This document shows, in pieces, positions 22,515-32,945 of a stretch of 60,000 nucleotides of DNA; the first letter of the stretch is position 1; the number at the start of each line of letters is the position of its first letter. Both the position numbers and the translations under genes were made by a program. The notes beneath the pieces are model-generated. The model ran no database searches and was not told the origin of the DNA. It saw only the letters and a list, made by a program, of their open reading frames with translations. Source of the stretch: Takakia lepidozioides (Eukaryota > Streptophyta > Takakiopsida > Takakiales > Takakiaceae); NCBI GenBank assembly GCA_030704615.1, contig CM060731.1, positions 12,464,001 through 12,524,000 of the forward strand, read 5' to 3'.

Positions 22515-22740
22515 TTCCATGAGCGGATCTAAAAAACCATGAGCGGACTTGTTACTGACGACATATCTTCGCCGCATTACATGATCTGGAACGTCCAAAA
22601 ACGGCAAGGTCAAATTTAAAACTATTATTTTAATACTTGCTTAATCTGCCGCATTTCCAAATTTGGAGGAGTCCGCTCATGAAATTCGCGTATCTTAGAC
22701 TTCGGCTCACCGCTCATGCGGCTCATGAATATAAAAACTA
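22515..22740 (-). repeat. Right terminal region with inverted CATGAGC units
   Basis: Contains CCATGAGCGGA twice on the plus strand (about 22518 and 22541) and CCGCTCATG / GGCTCATG on the minus-reading side (22673, 22710-22728). Read inward from the right edge it starts ATTCATGAGCC and so mirrors the left terminus. Poly-A follows at 22742, outside the element. Confidence 0.5.
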
Positions 22741-22879
22741 CTAAAAAAAAAAAAGCTATAGATGGATTACCCACAATTGCGTGTTCAGTGAAATTGCCAG
22801 CCTCCTTACATGTGCCACCATGTTCTTGCTGCCTTTAATCAAGGAATGGGCCAGAGCACTGTCTAAGTCCCAGACAGTC

Positions 22880-24115
22880 CTCTAACTTAGCCTCAGCCAC
22901 TTCTTGATCTCTTCACAAACCTTCTGTGCGTAGTTGGGATTCATTCTGTACCTTGCCTGCTTGATTGGTACTGACCCAGTTCCAGTTCAATCTTATGCTG
23001 ACAGATTCAGGTGGTATCCCATTTAAAATCCTCATAGCTCCAAGCAAATACATCTCTGTATTTGATGAACAAACTCTTAGCTTCTTCAAAGAATTCTGGC
23101 TCCAAATCAGCTCCTACCTTCACCATCCTCGGTTCCGCTTTAGTTCCCACATTCCACTTCCCTCACTTGTTCATCAGCTGTGATTGTCCAACCAGTCCCC
23201 ACTTCATCCTGTAAACTCACAGTAGCTGGTTCCTCTAGGATTTCCATTTCTCCTTCTTTTCCTTCATAGAAATGTGATGGGTAACTGCTGGTTTCCTCTT
23301 CAATCGGTGTTGTTGACACTACACCACAACAGATACCCCTTAAACAAACTTAGGCCTTCCAGCCGCATCTCTGCAACTGCTCCCACTCCTGGGTGGCAGC
23401 AAATAGGGTAGCTTCCTGCTCCTCATCCAGTCCTCCTCTCCAGTCATACTCTCTGACCCCTCGAGGTCTTCTCGTAGCAGGTAATCTACTAGATTTCTTT
23501 GTGGTAATTTGTATCTCGTGTATCCATTATGCACGGTTAGTAACTGAGAATTCCAGTCATGGAATACCCTGGCCTGTTTCACCCACGGACGTCCCAATAA
23601 TAAGGAGTAAGCCTCCATTATTTTATTCATCTTCAACACAGTTACTGTGATCATAAAGATCATCTTCTGTATCTGTATCTTAACTCCTCTTATTAATCCC
23701 AATGGCTGTACACTTTTTGATCTGCCATTGTTACTGTAAATGGGGCTGGTTTCATGTTACTTAGGCCAAGCTTCTTTCTTAATTGGTCTGTCATGATATT
23801 TACTCCTGAGCCTCCATCTATCAGTACATCAGTTATTTCTGTGCTTCCAATTCTCAATTGGATTACTGGCATAGAATCATCAAAGTCCATGACTGTTTCT
23901 CGCCCTTCCGGCTTCACATTATAACTGGTCACATTGCTGTTCAGGTTTGTGTTTCCTGTCTCCTGGGCAATTCGATTGATTGCTTGATACAGCCTGTGTC
24001 TACAATAAGGTGCCACAGCCAATAGCTGTCCAATGGTAATCTCTGCTTTGGTCTGGCATATTACTTCAGCCAAAGTCCCTTCATTATTTTGCATGTCTGC
24101 ATCTTCAGTCGGCAT
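22880..24115 (-). pseudogene. pol: Ty3/gypsy protease and start of reverse transcriptase, truncated
   Basis: From the ATG at 24115: a short leader (ITIGQLLAVAPYCRHRLYQA) and a retroviral-type aspartic protease with VLIDGGSGVNIMTDQLRKKL as the active-site loop. A frame change at a T/A run near 23706-23712 follows, then GLIRGVKIQIQ and SLLLGRPWVKQARVFHDW. The connector to RT ends at RYRMNPNYAQKVCEEIKK near 22905. There the frame shifts and the sequence stops matching RT at about 22885, joining a stretch that carries the LTR-start-like string TTAGAGGACTGTCTGGGACT. It belongs to the same family as the RT-integrase copy at 29.4-32.1 kb, whose EIKKLAEAK overlaps this end. No gag lies between its LTR-like upstream region and the protease. 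Confidence 0.8.
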
Positions 24116-24129
24116 CTTGCATGACCTAC

Positions 24130-24962
24130 AGCTAGTGTATCATGGGGGTGTTTCCTATTTGTTTTCCTTCCCGCATTCATGTTAGCTAGTTACCTTACTG
24201 TTGGTAATTAAGTTTCAGTTTGCTTCAGCAATCTATCGAATCCCATCAGCTCATCCATTCATTCCACAGCTTCACTCAGATCTCTCTACACAGTGTGAGT
24301 ATGAAGTATGTATCAAATTAATATCTATCTAGTATCAGGCTGAAGCCATGGAGTCTCTAATCTGCTGTACATTACAACCCTACTGCTATGCTTTCATTAA
24401 GCATCAACAGATCGTCCTCCTCCTACTCTGTGCTCTCTCTCTCTTCTTCTTCCGCTCAGAGATGCGCTCTCTCCTCCTTTCCTCCCGTGATGTCCGAACT
24501 CCCCCCCCCCCCCCCCCCAGCAGCGATTTCCCCCAAGAAGTGATCATTTTCCCGTCCTCGCTCCTCGCTTTATCTTCCTACCCGTTGTTCTAACCGTTTC
24601 CCTCACTAACCGTCATCCGTGTACTAACATGTTCCATTCGTAGATGTTGTTTCCCCCCAGTCGTTCCCTGTCATGCTATCCGTTCCCTATGGTCGTGACA
24701 GCTGTGTCAAGATGTGACTGGATGTGCGACTGTGTTGAGCTGTGACTGACTGTGACGGCTGTGTCTGGCTGTGTTGGCTGTGACGGGCTGTGACGGGCTG
24801 TGTCGGCTGTGTCGGCTTTGTCGGACTGTGAAGGGGTGTGTAACCCCCTTCTAAAGTGCGCTGCTGTACCCCTAAGGCTCCTGTTGGTCTCAGTCTGTGC
24901 AAAAATTAAGGGTACCCCACAGATCCTGTATAAGTGTCTAAGTCCCAGATAGTCCTCTAACA
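24130..24962 (-). mobile_element. LTR of the Ty3/gypsy family (3' LTR of the upstream copy)
   Basis: Read on the minus strand the LTR starts TGTTAGAGGACTATCTGG at 24962, straight after a purine-rich tract. It contains a 10-bp minisatellite, a C/T-rich region and a C17 run (24500-24516). The far end is not fixed: I see no clear CA terminus or primer binding site, so 24130 is only a limit set by the next coding start. Confidence 0.5.
24700..24840. repeat. 10-bp minisatellite (TGTGACGGC type) inside the LTR
   Basis: About 14 tandem units of the pattern GGCTGTG(A/T)C(G/A), 9-12 bp each. The same unit recurs at 29220-29395 (past integrase) and at 39735-39800 (inside the oxygenase gene). Confidence 0.8.
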
Positions 24963-24979
24963 TTACCCCTTCCCCTCTC
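24963..24979 (-). other. Polypurine tract before the 3' LTR
   Basis: On the minus strand GAGAGGGGAAGGGGTAA directly precedes the LTR start TGTTAG. This is the expected place for the plus-strand primer of reverse transcription. Confidence 0.6.
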
Positions 24980-24994
24980 AAAAAGCCGTGTCCT

Positions 24995-27900
24995 CACGGT
25001 TTACTGATGGGGATTAGCAAACCTTTGTGAGCGAATACCTTTCTGACGTTGAGAGTCTCGTGAAGGACTCTGTGTATGAGCCCGAGGTCTGTCACTGGTG
25101 ACGGAAGAGGATGAACACTACCTGGATATGTGAGGCCCTTTGGAGGCTGATATCGAGGTAACCTTTCAGGCATAGGAGACCCCCGTTGCTTCTTCTCTGC
25201 CATCTGAATTGCATAGTCTTCTCCCATGTCAAAAGAGTCCGCCGAAAGAAACAGTTGTATCAGAATCCTCATCGCCTCTCAGGTGTTTTAATTGTCGAAA
25301 CTTTTTGTGGATCCTCTGGGCATACAATGTTGTCCTACCATGTCTGGAAGTTTAAACTTTAAAACTTGCTGTAAACGCTGAATGGCAAAATTGGTGAAGA
25401 CGTTGAGCTCCTTGTTTGTCCAGGTGAGTGGGGTACCAATGACTTGTGAATTGTGCAAGTATTTCCATGCCTCATGTCCCTTAAAGAAAATATCATCCGG
25501 CCGAATTTTTGTGTTGACAAATTGTTCCAGGCCGCATGAAACCATGAACGAATTTGAGAATCCTTTTGCATCATAACTTTTGCCTCATATAGGTAATATG
25601 AGGTGGCACTGAAGGTAAGACCCAATGATCCCCACTGGAATAACTCAGAAAGCCGCGATTGCATCTTGTGCTGCTCAAGTGGTAACGTACCAGAAACAAG
25701 CAGCGTAATATATCCCACAGCCCATGACAATACTTGCTACCTCCTTGGTCTTGGTATAAATGAATTCATGTACAACTTGGAAGGCAATTAATTCCTTCAA
25801 CATGGTACCTGCCTCATGCCAGTACTGCGCAAAGTGATGATCCTCAATGGGTCGATTGTTTGGAAGTACCTTAGTTCTAGTTGCCACTGGCAGCCATATG
25901 CGCATGATTTGATAGTAATGTGCCAATGACTGCGGAGGACTAAATTCTTCCAAACCAATCCAACACAATGGGAATTTGGTTGAAGGGCATAATCATAGCC
26001 CTACTGTACTCTCTTGCAGCTGGAGTTTAGGTGGGTTAAAAGTCGGCATTCCCCCATACCTCTGTGGTGTGTGGTGGCTGTGGTGTGTGTGTAGTAACAA
26101 CAGGGTCAGCTACTGGCACAGTGACTTGTTGTGGTGTTGGTGGCATGGCTCTTGTACCATTGGCATCTCCTGCACCTCCTGTGAAGAAGACTAAAAAGCC
26201 AAAGTTCTCGCTTTTAAATAAGAAGCCATTAGCTGTTTCCTCAGGTACACAGACTCTGTTGTCGATATTTGAAGTGAGGTCCTCCACTTGAGTCTGCAGG
26301 GTCTACATCCTCTTGTAACTCCGCTTATCCTACTATAGACAATGTCTATATAGTTGTGGCAATGTTCTGCACTTGCAGTCTGAGCCATTCATCTCGCTTT
26401 GGGTGAGCTTTCGTGGTGTTTGCCCTCCACTGGCCCTTGTGCTAACCAGACCTGCATAAGGTGGTTATCCACTAAGTTGCTTGTGGTGCCTCTGAGAGTC
26501 TGCTCCTCTCTGGTTTTACATATCTAAACTGCTGTTGTAAAGCCTCCATGCGCTTCCCATGAGGTTCAACCAAATTTGCATAGGCAGCAAGGCAGATTAT
26601 TGGCTTCCTTCCAAGCCTTGTTAGTGACAGATATTCATTCTATTGGCCATGACCGTTGTTGCAACTCCAGTTTTGGGTCTCTCTTGGTCAGCTTCAACCT
26701 GTCTGTATTGCTTGAAAGTATCCTCATGGCAATAGATTGTATTCTTCATATCGACAATGAGTTTCACTTGACTCAACATTTCTGCCTCTGCCTTCGTACA
26801 TCTTTCCGCTTGAATGTTATTTTTTGTTGTAGATTGGTCAAGCATAGTTGTGAGTGTAGCACATTGGATGGCCATTCTGTCATGCACTGTCTGCAACTCC
26901 ATATGTAGTGCATTCACTTGTTTGCAACTTGCTTTCATGCTTCACTTGCATTTGGTTATAGCTGTTGCTTATGTGCTTGGTGCAACTCGGTCTTGCGTGA
27001 GGCCCTGCCAAATCAATTGTTCCTTGGCCAATTGCAAAGCCGCTTCTGTATCTCTAAGTCTTGCCATCTTGAGAGTGACCTCTTCATCGACTTTATTTGC
27101 ACACTCTGTGGCAAGTCGAGCCTCAAACTCCTTCCTGAGTTCCTCCCTCAAAGCTGCCAATTGAGTAGTGGGAACATGTGATTTGACATAAGTTACCCCA
27201 ACAAATTAAGTGTCATGTTTATGGAACTCATAAGCATCGCCTGTTGAGGGTCATCTTGGTGAGCTTGCTTGCTTTCTCCCTGATCCTCAACAGTGTGATG
27301 TCTTACGAACCACTCAGGCCATTGCCACACCAGATTTTCTTCTGAAACCACTCCATCCGTCACTGGTGCTGCAGTCTACCTGTGGTAACCTTCCGTCACA
27401 GGTGTGTGTATTATATGCGCCGCAGGGTTTCCCCTGGACAACGTGGCACACTCCGGAATCACTGTGTCCTTGGACCATACCAGAATATTCATAGAGAAGG
27501 TCCCCCTTTCAATTTCTGCCACCACCTATTCTGTAGTGGGAATATCTAACCCTTCTTTTTCTAAATCAATTATTTCTGGTGGAACTGCATGGACAACTTG
27601 TGGTAACTTTGTGACAAGCCGATCATCTAGCTGTGAGGTGATGATACTGAAGTAACTTCCTATTCCCTCTCTGAAGGTCCTGCTTCCAGTAATAGCAGTT
27701 CTCTGTGCTGCTGTGTGCCCCTTCCCTGCACAAGAGCTTTGGGAAACATTATCATGTGGATTCCGTGAAACCAGTGGATCCGCCACTACAGTCCTCCCCC
27801 GTCTCTGTCTTAGTCTCGGGTTGCCCTGCCAGTCCACCCTCACTGTGTGAAGAGCCCTTGCTCTTCATGGCAGTGGTTTCTGCTCAAAACACTCCCATCT

Positions 27901-28900
27901 CCTTTCTTTCTCGCGCATCAAGTATGCCAGAATAAGAATTATTTGAGCAATGATTGGGCCAGACACTATGGTAGGAGACTTTGGCAGCAGTACCCTGTAA
28001 TCTTTTCATCTCCTCTACCAGTGCGTTGTACATTATGTCCCGCCCATTCTACCTCTTCTCCTCTCAAGGCTTTGAGTATTTCTTCTGTGAAGGATCTGCT
28101 CAAATACTGTTGGTTCTGTTTCATGGCAAACAAACGTTCAATACCTGGCCTACATCTCTTAGCCCTGGGTACATGGCCTTGGTACAAGCATAACCCTGAG
28201 TTTAAAGAAACTCCTTTTGGAATAAGTCCCATATTGGCAGTCTTGCCCTGTGCTCCTCCACATGCACCTGACCTGCTGGCAATCGAAACATTGCTGTAGG
28301 TATAGGGGAGTAATTACTAATTCAACTCCTTCACCGTTTGCTCCTGCTTCCTTGACTCAAAGTTCTGCAAGAATGGTAACATGTACTGTCTATGGTGCAA
28401 TGTCCAATTTTTGCTTGCAATCCTTCCAATCGCAGCTCTTTCAGTAACTTCACCGCCTGTGGAGTAGAAATCGTTTGTTCTGCAGGATTGTGGTGCTCTT
28501 CACCCCTGATTTCTTCCCCCCATTCCCCTCTCTCATCTCTTCATTCTAGACCCACAGAAATGTTTTGGCGTAACAATTGAAGAAATGCCGTGTAGTGCAC
28601 AAAGCATAAACGTATGGTTGCCACAAAAAGCTTATGGGTAATTTCTTGTAAGCCTGCGGGGCTTGAAGCATCGATCAGAGAAAAGATCCGTTCTGTTCTT
28701 TCCTCCCTATTGCCACTGCGTAAGTAATATTGCGAGCGTATAGTCTGTTAGTTCCTCCATAGCTTCAAAGCTATCGCATTGATGGTTTGTCCCGTCGCGA
28801 TGCCCGTTACTTAGAACGACGCCGACTTCTTGATCCCTTCTCTGGCTTTCGATTGGCTGTAACCGCTGTGACTGGATTTTAGATTTAATTTTCTTTAGTG
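24995..28900 (-). pseudogene. Long degenerate coding region downstream of integrase (additional ORF or displaced gag)
   Basis: Read leftward on the minus strand, broken frames look like one protein. A helical N-part (THKLFVATIRLCFVHYTAFL, ~28600) is followed by HNPAEQTISTPQAVKLLKEL (~28460) and a Cys-rich spot CFDCQQ...C (~28270). NQQYLSRSFTEEILKALRGE (~28100) comes next, then two coiled coils (27160-26969 and 26938-26621), a Pro/Thr segment (26160-26040), and a helix-rich end (RIWLPVATRTKVLPNN, FFKGHEAWKYLHNS, 25900-25400). Many stops and shifts are present. It lies between integrase and the polypurine tract, where some plant elements carry an extra ORF. No gag is seen upstream of the family's protease, so displaced gag is possible. 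I cannot name a domain. Confidence 0.5.
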
Positions 28901-29219
28901 GACTTTCCCTGCTGACTGTCCACTAGGATAACACATGTGACAAGAATTTCGCTTTTCTGTACTTGTCGTTTGTTCTGTTGCCCCTTTTCTGTATTCATTA
29001 ATGGGCCCGCCATTCATCCAAATTGACGCGCTGATTAGGTATTTTGACGGCCATTCTTGTCCTCTTTCTTGATGAGATCTGTTTTTGCACTTCCTTCTCA
29101 GCTGTGTGTTGCGCCCTGACTTCCACGTGTCCCTTTCTAAACTGACTTCCGTCCTTTCTTCCGCCGGCCATTTCCCTGAAGTTATCCTGCGTCCACCTGT
29201 CACTGATTCTATGGATTGT

Positions 29220-29395
29220 GTAACCCTAGTAGGCTGTGTTAAGCTGTGACAGGCTGTGTTCATACTGTGGTAATGCCGTGATAGGCTGTGATACACTGTG
29301 GTAAGCTGTGATAGGCTGTGACACGCTGTGGTAGGTTGTGATATGCTGTGTCGCGCCTTGATGGGCTGTGATAGGCTGTGTCGCGCTTGTTCTGT
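29220..29395. repeat. 10-bp minisatellite (AGGCTGTGAT) after integrase
   Basis: About 17 units of GGCTGTGATA and variants. On the minus strand it is read through in the integrase tail as repeats such as TAYHS-PQ. Same unit family as 24700-24840 and 39735-39800. Confidence 0.85.
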
Positions 29396-29399
29396 CCGC

Positions 29400-32094
29400 C
29401 CTGGTCATATATGCTCGGCATAGCGACAAGTGCTCCATATTCCGTTGGTAACACTGGCGCAGCCCGTGACGGCCTTTGCGTTTCAACATGGAAATCATGC
29501 TGTAATGGTTTGTCATGGATACCACTGTACCTTTTCAACTTATTGACATTGACTCTTCCCAGCATTTCTTTGTTAATGGTTTGTAAAATGGCGGTGTTGT
29601 TATCATACATCTTTTGTATGACATAAGGTCCTTTCCATGGTGATTTAAGCTTAGAAGCTTTAATCTTTATCCTCTTCTGCAACCATAGAACCAAATCTCA
29701 CGTCTTAAAAGTCTTTAACTTGCTTTCATTAAACTGTTCCTTCCTCTTCATCTGAATTCTGGTCATATTATCAGCTGCATCAGCACGTACTTCTTCCACA
29801 TGGTATAATTCATGTTTCCTGACCTTAATGGAATCTTGCAATTCCATTCTCTTTCCCCATTCCGTTCTCATGGTAGGTAACAGGAATTCCACTGGAAGTA
29901 AAGCTTCCATACCATAAACTAATTGGAATGGTGTATACTTAGTGGTGACTTTATATGAAGTCCTGTATGACCACAAAGCTGTCAGCAGCTTTGTATCCCA
30001 ATCCGTTCTGTTTGCATTGACTATCTTAGTCAAGATAGTACATAGTATTTTGTTGGTAGCCTCTGCCTGCCCATTACCCTGTGAGTAATATGTTGTATTC
30101 TTTCTATGCACAATCATGAACTCTTTAGTCAATAATTCATTTGTCTCATTAATGAAGTGACTTCCCTGATCACTGATAAATTCCAAGGGACAGCCAAATC
30201 GTGTAAGTATGTTCTCATACAGAAACCTTGCTGTGGACTTAGCTGTGTTGTCCCTCAAAGCTTTAGCTTCCACACACTTCGTAGTATAATCAGTGGCTGT
30301 AATTATGTACCTGTTCTGTGTATTCTTGGCTGGTGGGTTAATTGGTCCAACAAAGTCTAGTCCCCATTTCTGAAATGGTTCCGTAGGCATTGTAGGATGC
30401 AAAGCCATTTTCCTAGATCTCTGCAAAGGTCCTAGCCTCTGACATTCATCACAACTCTGGCAATACTTGTGTACATCTTTGAACAAAGTAGGCCACCAGT
30501 AACCTGCATGTAGTATTTTCCTGCTGGTAGTCTCTTCTCCAAAATGACCTCCGGCCACTCCTTTATGAACTTCCTCCAAAACTTTATTAACTTCATGGTG
30601 GTATAAGCATCGCTTCAGCACTCCATCTGGTCCTAGCTTATACATTCTGCTCCCTACCATAGTGTAAGGTAGAGCCTTGATAGCAATTCTCTTTCTCTGC
30701 TCCTTTTCATAACTTGGTGGGCACTGACCATGAGCAAGGTAGTATCTGATTGGCCACTGCCAATCTAACCAGTCATCTGCACTTCCCTGTACCTCCACTG
30801 CAAATAGACTCGCATCTGGTAATTGATCATCTACTCCTGTGGCTGGTTCTCCTGTTGATAACCGTGACAAGTGATCCGCCACAAGATGCAGTCTCCCAGG
30901 CTTGTAAACAACCTCGAACTCAAACTCGTGCAAGATTATCAACCATCTTGCTATTCTTCCGCTTATCAGAGGTTTGTTTACCAGGTATATCAGAGCCGGG
31001 TGATCCACATAGAACATAAACTTCTTGCCCAACAGGTAATGCCTGAATTTCTTCACTGCATAGATCATTGCCAATGCTTCTCTTTCCGTTGTGCTATAAT
31101 TTCTTTCGGCATTGTTCATCAATCGGCTAGCATAGTACACAGGTGAATCTATCCTTCCTGTAACATTTTGGGCTAACACTGCTCCTAGTGCTTCTCCAGA
31201 AGCATCACAGTGAACATGAAATATTTCCTGCCAGTGAGGACTAATCAGCACAGGTGTAGTTGTTACTGACAATGTAAGTTCCTCAAAAGCCTGTTGACAT
31301 TCAGGTGTCCATGCAAACACTGCATCTTTCTTCAGAAGTTTGCTCAATGGTGCTGCTATCTATGCATACCGTCTGACAAATCTTCTGTAATAGCTTGTTT
31401 GTCCAAGGAATCTCCTTAGACTCTTAATATTCACTGGTGGTGGAGAGGCTTTAATGGCCTCTGTTTTCCTGGGATCACAAGAAGTCCCCTCTTACACACA
31501 ATGTGTCCCAAAAGCACCCCTGAGTTCACACAGAAAGTACACCTCTCTGGATTCAGGCCCAGACCTCTCATCCTGCATCTGGCCAGACATAACTCCAATT
31601 TATGTAAGTGCTCATTCTTAGAGCTGTACACTGAAATCATCCAAGAATACCTGCATGAAATCATCCAGATACTCATGAAAAGATTCACTTATCACTCTCT
31701 GAAAGGTCGCTGGTGCATTACAAAGTCCAAAGGGCATGACTTTGTATGCATAAGCACCCCAATCTGTGATGAAAGCTATTTTTCCTTGGTCTTCTTCTGC
31801 CACTTGCACTTGATTATAACCACTGAAGCCATCCATGAATGAGTACATCTCATGGCCTGCCACAGTGTCTAATACTGCTTCTGTGAATGGCAAAGGGAAA
31901 GGATCTTTCTTCGTACAAGCATTCAGCTTCTTGTAGTTCACACAAACTCTTAGTTTACCATTCTTCTTGGGAACTATCACAATGGGTGACAACCAAGTTG
32001 TATACTCTATTGGGTATATAAACTTAGCCTCAGCCAACTTCTTGATCTCTGCATAAATGGGTGCAGGCGCATGGAGCTCCAATACATGTTCCAT
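29400..32094 (-). pseudogene. pol: Ty3/gypsy pol: reverse transcriptase, RNase H, integrase
   Basis: Copies element RNA and inserts the DNA. RT starts near 32050 (SPIVIVPKKNGKLRVCVNYK, MPFGLCNAPATFQRV) with the catalytic FLDDF at about 31630. A frame change there leads to SVYSSKNEHLHKLE. A second change near 31450 and a stop at about 31365 (RRYA* then IAAPLSKLL) precede RNase H (VHCDASGEALGAVLAQ, YSTTEREALAMIYAVKKFRH). Integrase follows with an HHCC zinc site (HKGVAGGHFGE, YCQSCDEC) and its triad in LDFVGP, SDQGSHF and GQAEATN. An in-frame TGA at 29698-29700 separates it from the tail LWLQKRIKIKASKLKSPWKG. The upstream protease is missing, and the copy is cut at about 32100. It is inactive. 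Confidence 0.9.
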
Positions 32095-32110
32095 AGGACT
32101 AGGATAAAAT

Positions 32111-32539
32111 GTGAGAGTGTATTTTGTTCAAAGGGTATCCACGACACAGGCCTCATCTGTAAATACAACTTTGCGAAGAAATAAAGCTAAGGGGGTCGGA
32201 ACGGTGTGCAAGCATCAAATAGCTGTTGGCCATGTAGATGATGGTTCATGGTGGTCGATAGATAGAATACAAAAGATGAAGAAGGTGAGGACTAGGTGGG
32301 AGATATCTCGGCAGCCAATTGATCTCATAAATAAACCAAAAATAACAATCATGGTCGTGTTAAATTACTTCTCTAAGTCAAGGGGGCACCATAAATTTAA
32401 ATTTGATATTACTGATAGTAAATGGATAGACATAGATTCCGTTATTAGTTCAGCAACTATGACTGACATAGTTCAGAATGTTTACACCTTGAATGGTGTT
32501 GATGCTGAAGCTCTCGATGAGTTTGTATCAAACAAATAA
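32111..32539 (+). CDS. Uncharacterised 142-codon ORF
   Basis: An open frame that looks coding in composition (HVDDGSWWSIDRIQKMKKVR, FKFDITDSKWIDIDSVISSA) starts right where the gypsy copy is cut and ends with TAA at 32537-32539. Only the C-terminal ~100 residues look protein-like; the first ~25 may be junction sequence. I recognise no family. A C-terminal fragment of a DNA-transposon gene is plausible but unproven. Confidence 0.35.
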   Translation: MRVYFVQRVSTTQASSVNTTLRRNKAKGVGTVCKHQIAVGHVDDGSWWSIDRIQKMKKVRTRWEISRQPIDLINKPKITIMVVLNYFSKSRGHHKFKFDITDSKWIDIDSVISSATMTDIVQNVYTLNGVDAEALDEFVSNK

Positions 32540-32654
32540 AGTCTATCTCAAAATATAAAAGTAGTTTCTGGGATCAGAGTTTCACCCTACAAAATTATCC
32601 ATAGGTGAGGACTTATATGTGACCTGAAGGCTCGCTGCCCACTCTCGCCCCTAT

Positions 32655-32945
32655 TAAAAAAAGGGTCTGGTATCATGTGAGCACAAATCCACACCTATAT
32701 GATAACATGTTTATCAGGTATAGGGGTTACTTGTTCCTTATGTGTTGTAACTAGTGCTCATGTGAACCGCTAGAAATAGTTTCGCACAGGTTTACATTGA
32801 GTTCCGTAAATTATTGTAAATTTGCTCTAAAATATTCTCCGAGTATCGGGGCAATTCGCAAAATATGCCATCGTGCTCACATGTGAGTATGCTCACGCCG
32901 GCGTGAGCATACTCACATGCTATCCAACCTCTTGGATAGAAGACT
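32655..32945. repeat. TGAGC-family repeat with a perfect 40-bp palindrome
   Basis: Starts GTCTGGTATCATGTGAGCAC (32668 on) and ends, in reverse, GAGGTTGGATAGCATGTGAG. At 32880-32919 the half CATGTGAGTATGCTCACGCC is followed at once by its exact reverse complement, with no loop. The same GGTTGGTATC/TGTGAGC edge marks the copies at 3970-4155, 42555-42710, 51295 and 52180-52260. Confidence 0.75.

Larger units (their letters stand above)
12450..22740. mobile_element. Mutator-like element (~10.3 kb) with two divergent genes and a palindrome array
   Basis: Boundaries are inferred from related ends. The left starts near TTCATGAGCCATGAGC (12453 onward). The right end, read on the minus strand, starts TTCATGAGCCGCATGAGC (about 22730 inward). 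Between them lie a minus-strand ParB-like gene, a 1.5-kb palindrome array, and a plus-strand transposase with a Mutator-type DDE core and SWIM zinc finger. Isolated copies or half-copies of the palindrome occur inside both flanks, tying the region into one unit. No 9-bp target duplication could be fixed, because the CATGAGC repeats blur the termini. The transposase copy is frameshifted, so mobility would need a helper. Confidence 0.65.
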
